From assembly GCA_013372555.1 (NCBI GenBank), contig JAAPAX010000007.1, positions 1,736,001 to 1,800,000 on the forward strand: a DNA stretch of 64,000 bases, in the 5' to 3' direction. The number at the start of each line of letters is the position of its first letter. The stretch's first letter is position 1. Made by a program: the position numbers and the translations under genes. The notes beneath the pieces were generated by a model, which was not told the origin of the DNA, made no database searches, and worked only from the letters and a program-made list of their open reading frames with translations. Shown piece after piece: positions 35,532-47,214 of this stretch. Origin of the DNA: Elsinoe arachidis. Its lineage: Eukaryota; Ascomycota; Dothideomycetes; Myriangiales; Elsinoaceae.

Positions 35532-38196
35532 TCATCGAGGTGCCAACCCATTCTTGTTCGGTACATTGTCTCGTCTCAGTTGTCGTACCATGTACTCTAA
35601 CTTCTTCCGCTCTTCTTGTTCGGCCTGTACGGTGGTCAGTCACTTATGCAATGATAGGCTCGCCTGATGTACTCACCCTAAGTAATCTTGCACTCTCCGC
35701 CCGAGTCTCTCTCATCATCTTCTTAAATTCATTCCTGAGAATCATGGCGCTCGTCATTTCCCGTCCAGAATCACCGTTGACAGCCGTCGGACTTGAGATA
35801 CCCAGCCATCTGACCTTCTCATCGCTGAGTTGTGTCTCAAGCGTCTCGCACCTCTCTCTTAGACCATCGACCAGATTCTCGAGCTGCTCGCGCTCTTTCT
35901 CGACCGCAACGCTCTCCCTGGTGATCTCCTGGTAGTCTTCTGCCATGTCTGCCAGCTCCCGCTCCAGGTCAGCCATGCGTGCATTACCACCGGATTGCTG
36001 AGTGCTCATGAGCTCCTTGATCTGCTCGGCTTGCGCATCCCTCTCTCTACGGAGTTCCTCAATCTCGGCAGTAGCCACTTCCTTAGCTCGTTCAGCTCGG
36101 CTACCGTATGCACCATCAAGCTCGGCTTTGGCCATGGTAAGTTCGGTGGTGAGGCGCACAGCTTCTGCTTCGAGGTCTTCTGCTTCTTTGTGTTTGGCTT
36201 CCATTTTCGCTGCCGCTGCCATGTGCAGATCTCGAGTCTCTGCGAGCTCTCTCGCCAGGCTCTGCACCTTGCCGTCGTGATCCTTGACCTTGGCCTCCGC
36301 CTCAGCAGTGGTCAGTCGAGCATCGTCCTGGAGGTCTCCCAGTTGAGCTTCGTACTCGGCAACGGCTTTTTCCAGCTGTTGCGATCTGGAATTGGATTTC
36401 TGTAATTGTTCCAAGACTTGATGCTTTTGGTCTTCGTGCGACTTTGCCGTCTGCCTGAAATTTTCGAGTTCACGGATCACATTCTCAAGCTCAGAACGCG
36501 CCCCGTGTGCTTCGGCCTCAGCTGTGACATGCCTCTCGCGGAGCTCGTTCATCTGTTGGTCCATCTCGGCGCGGGTGCTGTGTAGGTCTTGCAGCTGCTT
36601 GTCCTTCTCGCCGTCGGATTTACTGTTAAGCTCGCGCTGCTGTTGGATTTGCTTCCTTAGAATGTCGGCCTGCTGATCCATGTGCATGGCTTTGTCGAAG
36701 GTGTGCTGAACTCGGGTACTGAATCCCTGTAGACTGAATGGCTCCTTGGTCCCGTTTTGACTGCTGATGATCTCCCAAAGACCGGTCATGGTCATCTCGT
36801 ACTGGTCGATCTTCTTTTGTGCTTCTTCGACTTCCTGAGCGGAGTGTCCACCTTTTGATTGTAAGACATCCTCCATGGAGAGCATGATTTCCTCAAGGTA
36901 GTTCAGGTGACCCTGCACGCCATGCGCGGATGTCGCTGGTGGTGCTTGTACATCGGACATCGGATCTGAAACTTGCATGACCAGATACATCTGTTTGTTG
37001 ATCTCGGTCAATTGTGCCTCTGTCCGCTCCCGTTCGTCTCTGACTTTCAAGCATTCCTCCTCTAACCTTGCGACGTTCTTGTCAACCAAATCGACCTGGT
37101 TCTCCAGATGCGCGATACCATCCTCGCCAGATCGTGCAGTCCCCTTCTGGTCCAGATCGTCTTCGCGCGGAGTCGTCTTTTCCCGGCGGACCAATTGGAT
37201 CAAGTTTCGCATCTGGCTGTTCATGCCATCGACTCGCGACTGCAGCGAGATCAACTTCTCGTTGGACACTCGATCGAGCGCGCGCTTCTTTGGCAAGCCG
37301 CCGAATGCACCTCCGAACCCATTGACCTCGCCGCTGTTCCGCGAGTAAATACTCTCCTCATAGCCGCTGCCATTGAGAAAGCCTTGAATTGTGTTATCCA
37401 ATAAGTTGCGATCCGCGCCAACGCTTGCAACCGAAGAAGCTCTCTGCTTTGCCTCGGAATCAGAGTGCTCATGGTGACAGAGCTGCAGCACTGCGGCAGT
37501 GTGCCTCAAGAGCCTGCTCTCCACATATTGCCTCCGGCTCTCAAGCCCCGACAGGATCTGCAGGATATCATCGATCTTCTTCTGGCTGACTGCCAACTCA
37601 TCCCCAGCCTGGTTGATCGTTTTTGCGATTTGTCCATTGCTGATATTCCGCTGCTTCGGCTCCTTGCCCTTGTTGTCCAGGAAGCTTGCTCTGGCTTTCT
37701 TCGGCGACGTTGGCGACACATTCGAAAGACCTTTGGATCCCTTGGGATCGTCCTGATAGAGTCGATGTAATGACTGTGCGGCGTCTCGCACTTTGCTCTC
37801 AAGAGCAAGTTTCCTCCTGGCAGATTCGATGCGAGCTTCCAACTGTACCTTCTCTTTCTTCAATGCGTCCACCTCTTCAATCGCGAGTAGTTCGAAGTTC
37901 TGGCTGTCCAACAGTGCTGTCTCGACCAAGAGATGCCGCGACACGACATCGGTGCGGTGGAATGGCAAAGATGCGGCGGATTTGCGGTTGGGATTCGGGT
38001 TCGGACTGGCGAAGCCTCCATATGCTGGTTGCGTTTGCGGTGCCATGGTAGTCCACCCTGGCATGTCTACGTTGTCGGAAGAGCCAGTCCGCGGAGGTGT
38101 GTCGTTTGTGTAGCCGTAAGGATTGGTACCAGGATTATATGCTTTGTAATTACTCGTCGGTGCTGCGTATTGCTGAGGCGAGCCATCATACTGCAT
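35532..38196 (-). CDS. Uds1-family (up-regulated during septation) coiled-coil protein
   Basis: Two exons (38196-35677, 35624-35532; intron 52 nt, phase 0) encode 870 residues. After a Tyr/Pro/Asn-rich head of ~85 residues comes the Uds1 domain (RHLLVETALLDSQNFELLAIEEVDALKKEK and the helices after it, about 85-230). The rest is almost continuous coiled coil rich in Glu, Gln, Leu and Arg (about 290-860). The last exon contributes the coiled-coil end AEQEERKKLEYMVRQLRRD and a short tail ending in APR. The name comes from a fission-yeast gene induced at septation; a structural role in septation or the cytoskeleton is likely but not shown here. The start was chosen as the first true ATG (MQYDGSPQQY). 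Extending the frame to 35644 without splicing would give a short unrelated end. Confidence 0.88.
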
Positions 38197-38964
38197 GGCT
38201 TTGGGAAAGGAAAGGTCGTCAAGTCGCAAGTAGGTAGTGTTTCAAGAGGTAGACGCCGGAGAATGATTAGTGTTTCGGAGATGGGTGAGACAAAACCTTG
38301 CTCCAGCCTGAGCAGTAGTGGGATGCTCGATCGAGGAAGTGTTCGTGGAACCAGACCACCCTTAAACAATGCGCAGCTGAATTCGCAAAAGACCTGATGA
38401 GGAATGCAAAATAGCTATGGCAAAGTCCAGGGGCACGCGTCCATTAAACGCGGGACCAGCAGCAAATAATCTCAAGGTACAGCAGATATGGACACTGATT
38501 GGCTGATTGCGGCTGCACTTTTGGGCGCAATCAAACCACTTGGCGCCAGATTTCTGGTTCGGGAGCTCTGTGGTATTTCTAGAAGCTGGAGAATTACCGG
38601 AGCTTGCGCTAGTGATTCTCTGTCAATTTTTACATTCTCCTTAGGATCCTCGCATTCTTCCTCCACCATTGAGAATCTCGGGTCTCAATGGAACAGGTGC
38701 TCTGTTGTGATCACCATTACTGCACCCAACGATGTCATCAAAGTCTGTGATGCAGCCTCAACGTCTGACGCATCAACTGTCAGGCATATCAACGCCTTCA
38801 CTGCCGGTAGCCCTACTGCGCACCTCTCTCCTCTTGGCTACAACAAAGAGGACGCTGTGATCGACAGAAAATAATAGAAGCAGCGATATCTCATTATCTG
38901 ATGAAGAAATGGCATGGTGGCAGGCTCCAATTCAAGATGCCCATTACCTCAAGGAAGGCAGCCG
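38197..38964. other. Left flank of the transposon island
   Basis: These 768 bp have normal base composition, with many intact CpA and TpG pairs up to the edge of the element. A 128-codon open frame (38,488-38,874, plus) has no family features and is not called. Confidence 0.45.
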
Positions 38965-38969
38965 AAGTG
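38965..38969. repeat. Target-site duplication of the copia element, left copy
   Basis: AAGTG directly precedes the left LTR and is repeated exactly after the right LTR at 52065-52069. Confidence 0.9.
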
Positions 38970-39229
38970 TGTTGACTTGTGTGTGGGGAGGAAAAAGGAT
39001 TAATTACTGCCTAATCCACCAAAAGTTGGTGGACTGTAACTACATAAATACTTAACCTGTTAAACTGAGAGATAACTAAATCAATAGAACTCCTTGATAG
39101 TAACAGATTAAGACAAGAACTACCTAATTTGATTATAAATTAGTGAAGCTATTAAAGAGTGCTTAGTTAAGCCTTAGGTGAACTAAGTTAGGGTCCCTCT
39201 TAGTACTTTAGCTTATACCTCGGTTGACA
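38970..39229 (-). repeat. Copia LTR, left copy (3' LTR in element orientation)
   Basis: This 260-bp repeat begins TGTTGAC and ends GTTGACA, and has an equal-length partner at 51805-52064. Its outer ~162 bp keep their CpA/TpG sites. From about 39,134 inward it carries RIP-type transitions relative to the partner. Confidence 0.93.
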
Positions 39230-39505
39230 TACCCCTTCACTAAATAGCTATAAGGCTATTATAGCTAGTTAGTAGATTACTAACTCGAGGGATAGCTATT
39301 ATAAGAAGGTCTTATACCTTCTAGGTAGCAATAACTTAGTAAGGCTATTAGCTAGTATATTAGCTAATAGAGTCTATATTATAGAGATAGGTCTAGTTTA
39401 GCTAACTTCTTGCCTTAGCTAGTGATAATAGATATTAATATAACGAAGGTGTATATTAAGCTTCTCTATTAGATTAGTAACAAGGCTAATAGTCTACTAG
39501 TTATT
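39230..39505 (-). pseudogene. C-terminal end of copia RNase H, separated by the nested insertion
   Basis: On the minus strand the remnant reads like the copia polyprotein end: a histidine-rich start, then the ILAD.LTK.LPR signature of RNase H C-termini, with stops at Gln and Trp codons. It continues the frame lost at 47,215. Confidence 0.8.
39501..39505. repeat. Target-site duplication of the nested chromovirus, left copy
   Basis: TTATT here pairs with TTGTT at 47210-47214. The single difference is a RIP-type G-to-A change. Confidence 0.65.
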
Positions 39506-39679
39506 TGTAGAGGAGACTTAGCATTATAGCTCTAGCTAAGCCTATTACGTAACAGACTCTCTCTAGCTGTCTTCTATAAGACTTCCGGCCTTATTAAACA
39601 AAGGTAGCTATTAGTTTATCTACCTATCTAATTAGTAGATACTAGTAGTTCTATATGTTGCTATATACCTACTCTTATA
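39506..39679 (+). repeat. Gypsy LTR, left copy, internally deleted
   Basis: 174 bp match the two ends of the 410-bp right LTR (46800-47209): GACTTAGCATTATAGCTC and the stretch around CAAAGGTAGCTATTAG. About 236 bp are missing between short ACTCT repeats. Confidence 0.8.
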
Positions 39680-40079
39680 GTTCTAATAGCTCTCTTTAGT
39701 TATAGTCTATAGAATTATTAATATAGACAATTAGATTATATAAGAGCAAATCGACTCGGAAGCTATCTAGATAGATAGTAGCATTATTAAGAACACTTCG
39801 CGTCTATAGTCGAGGATATTAGAAGAGCTAGGAGATAATAGAGATAGCTAAGAAAGATATACTCTAACTAGTAGTAATAGTAGCTATACTACTATATTAC
39901 TTAAGGCTATTATAGCTTAGCTAGCTAACCTAGAGAATTTAGTCTAAGACTATAATCGCCTCTAGAATACTAGTATAACTCTAGCTAGTCCCTATAGAAC
40001 TACCGAGAGAATACCTATAGCTCCTCTAGTACTAGTTTCGATAGGTCCGCCTACTATAGACTAGCTAGTAACGCTACCT

Positions 40080-40960
40080 ACTAGGGGGCCCTCTACGAAG
40101 GCTAAGGAACTAGAGTAGTATAAGGCTAAATCTATCTATAAGGCCTAGTCCTTTAGAAGAAGCCTCTAGATAGTCTTTAACTACGACCCTTTATAGTTTA
40201 CTAATACCTCTTATCTAGATTAGCGCTATATTACTTACGCTATAATATATCTATCTCTATCTCTTAGAGAGTTATAGAAACGCCTCTATATACTTAATAT
40301 ATTAAACTAGTATAATCTCTTCTATAAAGAGAACTTCTTAAGCTTTATTAATAACTAAGTTAAAGACCCTATTAATCGAGAGATAAATATAGTTCTTTTC
40401 TACTAAAACTACCTCTAGAAGGAGAGTAAGAGCGTCTAGAAGTTCTCGAATTAACTAGTATCTCTAGAAGAGATAATCGAGCTAAAGTATAATAGTAAGT
40501 ACCTAGCGTAGTACTATCTAGCTAAATTATTGTCTAATCTATATAAGTAGATTCTCTAGTTCTCTAATATGTCTTCTACATACGCGAAGCTTATTATATA
40601 AGCCTCTACTCTTAAGAACCTCGCTAAGAGTAATAACTATAAGCTATAGAAGTAGTATAGAGCTTCCCTAGAAGTCTCCGGTAGCGACTATAGTAAGCAT
40701 GCTCGAAGTAAGGTAGGAGATAGGTAGAAGAGTAAGGGTAAGAGTAAAGGCAAGAGCTATAGGAGTAGTAGTAGCTAGGAGGCTAATTAGAAAGGTAGTA
40801 GAGACACTTAGGACTTTTCTAAGGTTAAGTACTATAATTATTATAAGAAGAGTTACTACTTATTAGCCTACTCTAAGGGGAGCGATACTAGCTAAAGTAG
40901 TAGTAAAGAAGATAATTAAGTCTAGAATGTTAAAGTAGAAGGTAGTACGCCTATACCTGC
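40080..40960 (+). pseudogene. Chromovirus gag remnant
   Basis: The conceptual frame shows a helical gag body, a Lys/Ser-rich stretch and, near 40,829-40,870, a zinc-knuckle remnant in which the cysteines read as tyrosine (TGC to TAC/TAT), exactly what G-to-A RIP predicts. Confidence 0.75.
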
Positions 40961-40999
40961 TTAATATATAGCTAGACACTAGAGAAGTCTACCTCGAAG

Positions 41000-43900
41000 C
41001 TATAGAGCTCCTATAGTACTTCTAGTATAGACCTATTAGAGCCTAGTACTTAGCCCCGATAGTAAGGTCGAGGTTAAAGTACTACTAGATAACGTAGTAG
41101 ATATTAATATTATCGATCTAGTATTTGCTCTTTAGTATAATTTATAGAAGGCAGATATAAAGTACTCTTAGGTTAGAGACTTCTAGAGTAAAGAGGCTTA
41201 CTATTATAGCGCCTACGAGGTTAATCTCTACCTTATAGATAATACTAGAGTAATACGTAAGTCGAAAGGCGTATTCTATACGTTAGAAACAAGCTCTTCT
41301 ATTATTCTTAGCTAGCTATAGAGATATAACTAGAGTATTATAATAGATAGTTACACTAACTAGTAGAGATATAGCTACGACATTACTAGTATTAGAGTAG
41401 TACGAGCTAAGGAGTTCTATAACCTCTTACTTATAGAGAACTAAGGATTTGCTCTAGTAGTATTAGATATAATACTAGATACTATAGTTCGGAAGGTAGC
41501 TAGTACCCCTATAGAGGTCCTACCTAATAGAGTAGCGAAGCTACTATCCTATATAGAAGACTACTACAACGTCTTTATTATCGATCTTATATAGATATAT
41601 ACTATAGAAGATGTGTTATACTCTATCGATCTAATAGAAGGTAAAGAGTTTCTCTTTTACTCTCTCTATAACCTCTTAAAGAAGAAACTTATAGTTCTCT
41701 ATAAGTACCTTAATAATACACTAGCTAAGAGCTAGATTTATAGGTTAAAGAGTCTAGCTAGTGTACTAATCCTATTCGTCCTTAAGAAAGATAGTAGTTT
41801 ATAACTCTATATCGACTACTATAGCCTAAACGCTATTACTATTAAGAATTAGTACTTTTTACTCTTAATTAGTAAGACTTTTAATAGGCTAGGTAGAGTA
41901 GCTATTTACTCTAAGCTTAATCTTAAGGATATATATTACTATATTAGGATTAAGGCTAGCGATAAATAGAAGACTACTTTTCGTACTTATTATAGCTACT
42001 TTAAGTATATAGTAATACTCTTTAGGCTAACTAATGCCTCTACTATCTTCTAGGCCTATATTAATTAAGCTCTTATAGAGCTAGTTAATATCTTTTATAT
42101 AGTCTATCTAGATAATATTCTTATCTATAGTAACTCTATAGAGGAGCACGAGTAGTACCTTCGGCTAGTACTAGAGAGGTTAAGGTAGTTTATACTATAT
42201 ACGAACCTAAAGAAGTATAACTTCTTCTAGAAGAAGGTCGAATTCCTAGGCTTTATAGTAACTACTAAAGAAGTTATAATAGACCTCTAGAGAGTCTCTA
42301 CTATTATAAATTAGCCTATACTAAATAGCTACTATAATATTTAATAGTTCCTAGAGTTCGCTAACTTCTACTATTAGTTTATTAAGAACTATTTAAAGAT
42401 TATAGAACTCTTAATAGCTCTATTTAAAGAATTATAGAAAGGGAAGTAATTAGCACTCTAGAAGTAGACTAATCCGGAATAAGAGGTATTTAAGGCAATT
42501 AGGAAGGCCTTTACGAAAGCGCTAGTACTAAGGCACTATAATCTATCTAAGCTAATTAGAATAGAGACTAACGCGTCTAAGCTTACTCTTAGAGTAATTA
42601 TCTCTTAGCTATTTCTAGTTAGAGAAACTAGCAAGTAGTACTCTATTACTTTCTAGTCTTAGAAGATACTATCTATAGAGTAGAACTATAAGACCTATAA
42701 TTAGGAGCTTCTCTCTATTATAGAGGCATTTAAATAGTAGAGATACTACTACGAGAGTGCTCTAGACCCTATCTAGGTAATCTCTAATTATAATAACCTA
42801 AGGTACTTTATAATAACTAAGTAGCTAAATAGCTATTAGACTTGCTAGGCTATATACTTATAGGTCTTTAATTTTATAATTAAGTACTATATAGGCTCGA
42901 AGAACCTAGTAAATACTCTCTTATATCGCCTAGACCTAATAGTAGATAACACAAGCCTTACGAATAGCTTACTAACCTTATAGTCGAAGCTAGAGGCTAG
43001 CTAACTAGCTATTAGAGATATAGTATAGTAGATTTATATATTCTTATTAGAACATCTAAGAAGTACTACCTTCGAAGAAGGTATAGATATAAGTATCTAT
43101 ATAGTATAAAGTAATTATTTAGACACAAACGAGAACTAGTAGACCTCTAAGAGAGTTTCTAATAACTAGTCTAATAATAAGAAATATACTAAAGACGCTA
43201 GAGATAGTTCTCTAGAAGCTAACTAGCTTAACTAGCTATAAAGTAAATAGTTAAAGCAAAGAAAGGTAGATTTAATCTAAGTTAATATAATACTAAGATC
43301 GATACCTTAAGTTACTATAGTAGTAGTAATAGTAGAGGAAAATCTATAGAAGGAGAGTTCTATAGACTAGCTTCTCGAAGTAATCTATAGTCTATAGTAG
43401 TAGAATTCGCTAGTATAGAGATATACGAATCTCCCTAAGTAGAGACCTAATAGAGAGCCTCTAGTATAGTATTAGAAGGAGAATCTTCTATATAAGAACG
43501 ATACTATATATATACTAGAAGATATAGCGCTCTATATAGAGCTACTATACTAGTACTACGACGAGTTTAATAGAGAGCACTTCGCTTATAATAAGACCTA
43601 TAAGCTCCTAGCTAGAAAGTACTTCTAGTCTAGTATATATTATAACGTTAATAACTATATAAAAACTTACTACGTTTACTAGACTATAAAGACTCGGACC
43701 TACGTACCTTATAGCGAGCTTATAAACCTACTAATGCCTAAAGCGCTATAGAAAGAGCTTACTATAGACTTTATTATAGATATACTACTAAGTAAGCTTA
43801 ATAGAGTAGTCTACGATATAGTACTTGTAGTAGTAGATTACCTTACTAAAATAGTAAAGTATATCCCGTACTAGAAGATAATAATAGCCTAGTAGTTAGC

Positions 43901-44800
43901 CGAGCTGTTTTTCGACTATATCGTACTAGAGTATAGCGTTTTAGAAGACGTAGTATTAGACTATAGTATAGTCTTTACTATAGCCTATTAGTAAACGATC
44001 GCCTACGAACTAAGGTTTATAAGACGTTTATTAACTACCTTTTACTCTTAAACAGATAGATAGATAGAACAATAGAACTAATTCCTTATCTAGTACCTCC
44101 GTTACTATAGAGCTTAAGACTAATCGGATTAGTTACACTAGCTAAAAATAGCTACTTACGTAGCTAACATCTCTTAGAACGAGACGCTCTAAATGTCGCT
44201 ATTTAAGATATACACTAGCAAGGATACTAAGAGAGATCTAGATAGAGACTAAGAGCGTTCTCCTTAGAGAGGAATACTAGCTATATAAGATTATATAGCT
44301 ACTCTAGTTTCTATAAGGCAAGGCTTATAGAAGCGCTAGAAGTAAGCTTAGAAGTAGTAGAAGAGCGCTTATAATAAGTAGTATAAGCTAATATCCTTTA
44401 AGGTAGAAGATAAGATTCTTCTATCTACTAAAAACCTAAGGCTAAAGGTAGTAAAGTATAAGCTAGTACTAAAGTACTTTAGACTATTTAAGGTTATAGA
44501 TACTATAGAAGCCTAGGCTTACTAATTATAGTTGCTAGATAAGTCCCGTATCTATAATATATTCTATATCTCCTTACTTAAGCTATATAGCTTCTAAGGG
44601 AGTACTAAGGTAGATCCTAGACTAGTTAAGGTAGATAATAGCATAGAATATAAGGTAGAGAGGATCTTAGACTATAGTTAGTAGAAAGAAGATATATTCC
44701 TAAAGGTGCTCTAGAAGAGCTATACTCTAGTAGAGATAACCTAGGAACTAGAAGAGGTATTAGAGAATACCTCTAAAGCAGTAACTAAGTATTAGATAGA
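41000..44800 (+). pseudogene. Chromovirus pol remnant with chromodomain
   Basis: Landmarks in order are as follows. RT at about 41.65-42.3 kb, with DY..LN.IT.KN and a catalytic YLDN in place of YLDD (RIP changed Asp to Asn). RNase H at about 42.5-42.9 kb. Integrase at about 43.5-44.4 kb, with an N-terminal zinc-binding region reduced by RIP and the core aspartates in TIDFI and VVVDYLTK. A chromodomain at about 44.64-44.79 kb (KVL.KGYT...T.E). Chromodomains steer integration to heterochromatin. Confidence 0.85.
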
Positions 44801-44899
44801 CGTTAGCTAGAAGGCTAATAGTAGAGTTACAAAGAGAGTATAGAGATAAGTAGTAAGAGTATAGTTATTACATTCTTAAGAATCTATTTACTTAGATAC

Positions 44900-46560
44900 T
44901 ATTAACCTTATCTACTAGCCTCGACTATATTTACTTAGCTACGACTACGAGATAATACTATAGTAAGAGCTATAGTATACCTATTCTAGTAATTAGCTAA
45001 GACTAGATCCTTAGTACTAGTTCTATTCTAGGCGTTAAGCTTAGCTAGCTCTAAGTCCTTATTCCTCTAGCTAGTAAAGTCTAGGTTAGAGTAGGTAGTA
45101 GCGAAGAAGATACTAAGGTCCCTAGGAGTAAGAATAGTAGCGAGGTACTCTCTAATAGCCTAATAATAAAGCCTAGCCTTGTTATAGATAGAGCTACTAA
45201 TAGGAGAGGCATTAAGTCTACCTATAATAGCGTTATAGTAGTCGCGGGCCTAGCTAGTATTAAGCCTAGACATAGTATAGACCTCTAAGGTATAAAAGTT
45301 ATTAGCGAGAATCTCGGGAGCTATATAGTAGAAGGCTAGACCTACCTTAGTAGAGGAGTTACTCTTCTTAGCGAGAGTGTACCTAAGAAGGTTACTAAGG
45401 TTAAGCTTATCCTTACTATTAGTGTCGGTTATAGTAGTATTATAGGTAAGGCAAGATAAGTAGTAACTAGAAGTAGCCTACGTAGTAGACTTAGCGACCT
45501 TACTAGATAGAGTTATAGCCTTTTTAGTAGAAGTAGTAGACTTAAGTGTCTTAGGCTTCTTAGAAGTAGTCTTACTAGAGGTAGCGATAGTCTTAGTAGT
45601 CTTCTTAGGCTCTAGAGACCTAGTAGACTCTTTAGTAGGACACTTTCTACTATAGACGTTAATATAGAAGAGAGTTAGAGCTCTAGAAATAGCTCCTCTA
45701 GTAAAGTACTACGAATAAGTTAGCGATATTAAGACTAGAAGGAGAACTACTTATAGTATAGAGGATACCTACGAGGTTCTCGGTAGTAACGTAGAAGCTA
45801 CGAAGTTTAGTAACTTTAGTATACTCTAGTTCCTTACTAGTAAGAGAAGTAATATTAGCGCTAGCGTAAGTCTCCTTAATACTAATAGCCTACTTATGCT
45901 CTATAATACGAGACATAGTAGCTATAAGCTCGTTAGTGTACTTATACTACTTCTAGACATATATAGAGTTAGTTAGATTAAGATATATATTAGTATACTT
46001 CTATATAGTAGTATAGGCCTTATTAATAAAGTCTAAAAGAACGTTATCTATAATAGCGTAATAAGCGCTCTTAGCCTTCTTATAGCAAGTATAAGATCTA
46101 GTAATACTAGTCTCGTAGTTATAGAGGTTTTCTAGTAGTATTAGCTATACTTCTAATAGGATACTAGTAGAACTCTAGATACTTACTAATAAGATCTCTA
46201 GTATAAGTGCTATAGAGAAAGTAAGGAGAGATACGTAGTAGACTAGCCTAAACACACTTAGGAGGTATAATAGCTTATAAGTATATTAGAAAGTAGCGAC
46301 TTATATAGAAGTAGTATAGTAGAAGAAGCGAAGTGTTTAGTAGTAAGAGATATACCTATATAGGTATAGTCTATTTATTATATAGTATAATAAATACAAG
46401 AAGTAGATCTATACGCGTCGCTATCTTCTAGGAGGTAGTAGTATTATTAAGGTACTTAACGTTATAAAGTGTCGGAATAGAGTACTTACTAGAAGCCTCC
46501 GAGAGAGTTCTATAGTAGTAAATAACAAATTATATATATTTACTAAGGTACTAGTTATTT
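44900..46560 (-). pseudogene. Antisense coding region in the chromovirus 3' part
   Basis: On the minus strand two long blocks read almost free of stops. Most of the interruptions are TAG or TAA that RIP would make from CAG or CAA. The first (about 46,560-45,680) encodes a hydrophobic start and then a helical Lys/Glu/Thr-rich segment (IIEHK, AISIKETYASANI). The second, in another frame (about 45,700-44,940), encodes a Thr/Lys/Ser-rich linker followed by a predicted folded helical region. I recognise no family. It could be an extra antisense gene of the element, a captured host gene or a gag of another element. The frame change may be an indel or an intron. Confidence 0.5.
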
Positions 46561-46799
46561 TATAGCAATAAGTGCTTTAGTAATAGAGGATTAGATAAGA
46601 GGTTACGTTTACTATAATATATTACTATTAGTAGTAAATAAAGGCATAACAGATATAGAGTATAGATAAAGAAGCTAAGTACTTCTCTTATACTCGAGAG
46701 TACTAACCTACTCTTATAGAGGAGGTCTATAAGTACAAATACAAGACCTATGAAGAATATAGTTTAATCGAGAGTAATTAAATATAGAGGAGAGATAAT

Positions 46800-47209
46800 T
46801 ATAAGAGAGACTTAGCATTATAGCTCTAGCTAAGTCTATTACGTAATAGACTCTCTCTATATTATAGATATTTTTAGAGGCTTAGGCGTTAGGCGCTAAT
46901 TAGCTATAAGGATTTAGAGTCTAGCTAGCTTCGGATAGCCTATATGTACAGGCTCTAACTTTAGTGCGCACTGCTAGAGGAACTTGATTTCCTTAAGTAT
47001 TATTCGTACTACAGAATTAGAGCTATCCTTATACTACTCTAGTAGATTGTTATATATACTTACTAGTATTAATATAATCTACCCCTAATACTCTAGCTAC
47101 CTTCTATAAGGCTTCTAGCCTTATTAAACAAAGGTAGCTATTAGTTTATCTATCTATCTAATTAGTAGATACTAGTAGTTCTATACGTTACTATATACCT
47201 ACTCTTATA
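46800..47209 (+). repeat. Gypsy LTR, right copy, full length
   Basis: This 410-bp repeat shares both ends with the left LTR and contains a central ~236 bp absent there. It begins TATAAG (TGTAG in the left copy) and ends CTTATA, which is CTTACA after reversing one RIP change. Confidence 0.75.
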
Positions 47210-47214
47210 TTGTT
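47210..47214. repeat. Target-site duplication of the nested chromovirus, right copy
   Basis: TTGTT follows the right LTR. See the left copy at 39501-39505. Confidence 0.6.

Larger units (their letters stand above)
39506..47209 (+). mobile_element. Ty3/gypsy chromovirus nested in the copia element, RIP-degraded
   Basis: This 7.7-kb element is in plus orientation, flanked by related LTRs and TTATT/TTGTT. Gag with a decayed zinc knuckle is followed by protease, reverse transcriptase, RNase H, integrase and a C-terminal chromodomain, the order and ending typical of chromoviruses. Between the chromodomain (ends ~44.8 kb) and the right LTR lies about 1.9 kb with minus-strand coding character. All frames contain many TAG/TAA changes, so it is inactive. 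Confidence 0.9.

Noticed and set aside
38488..38874. 128-codon plus-strand open frame beside the transposon
   Set aside because: It has no family features, no conserved motif, a Ser/Thr/Ala composition like random frame, and a minus-strand frame overlaps it. There is no evidence of a gene.
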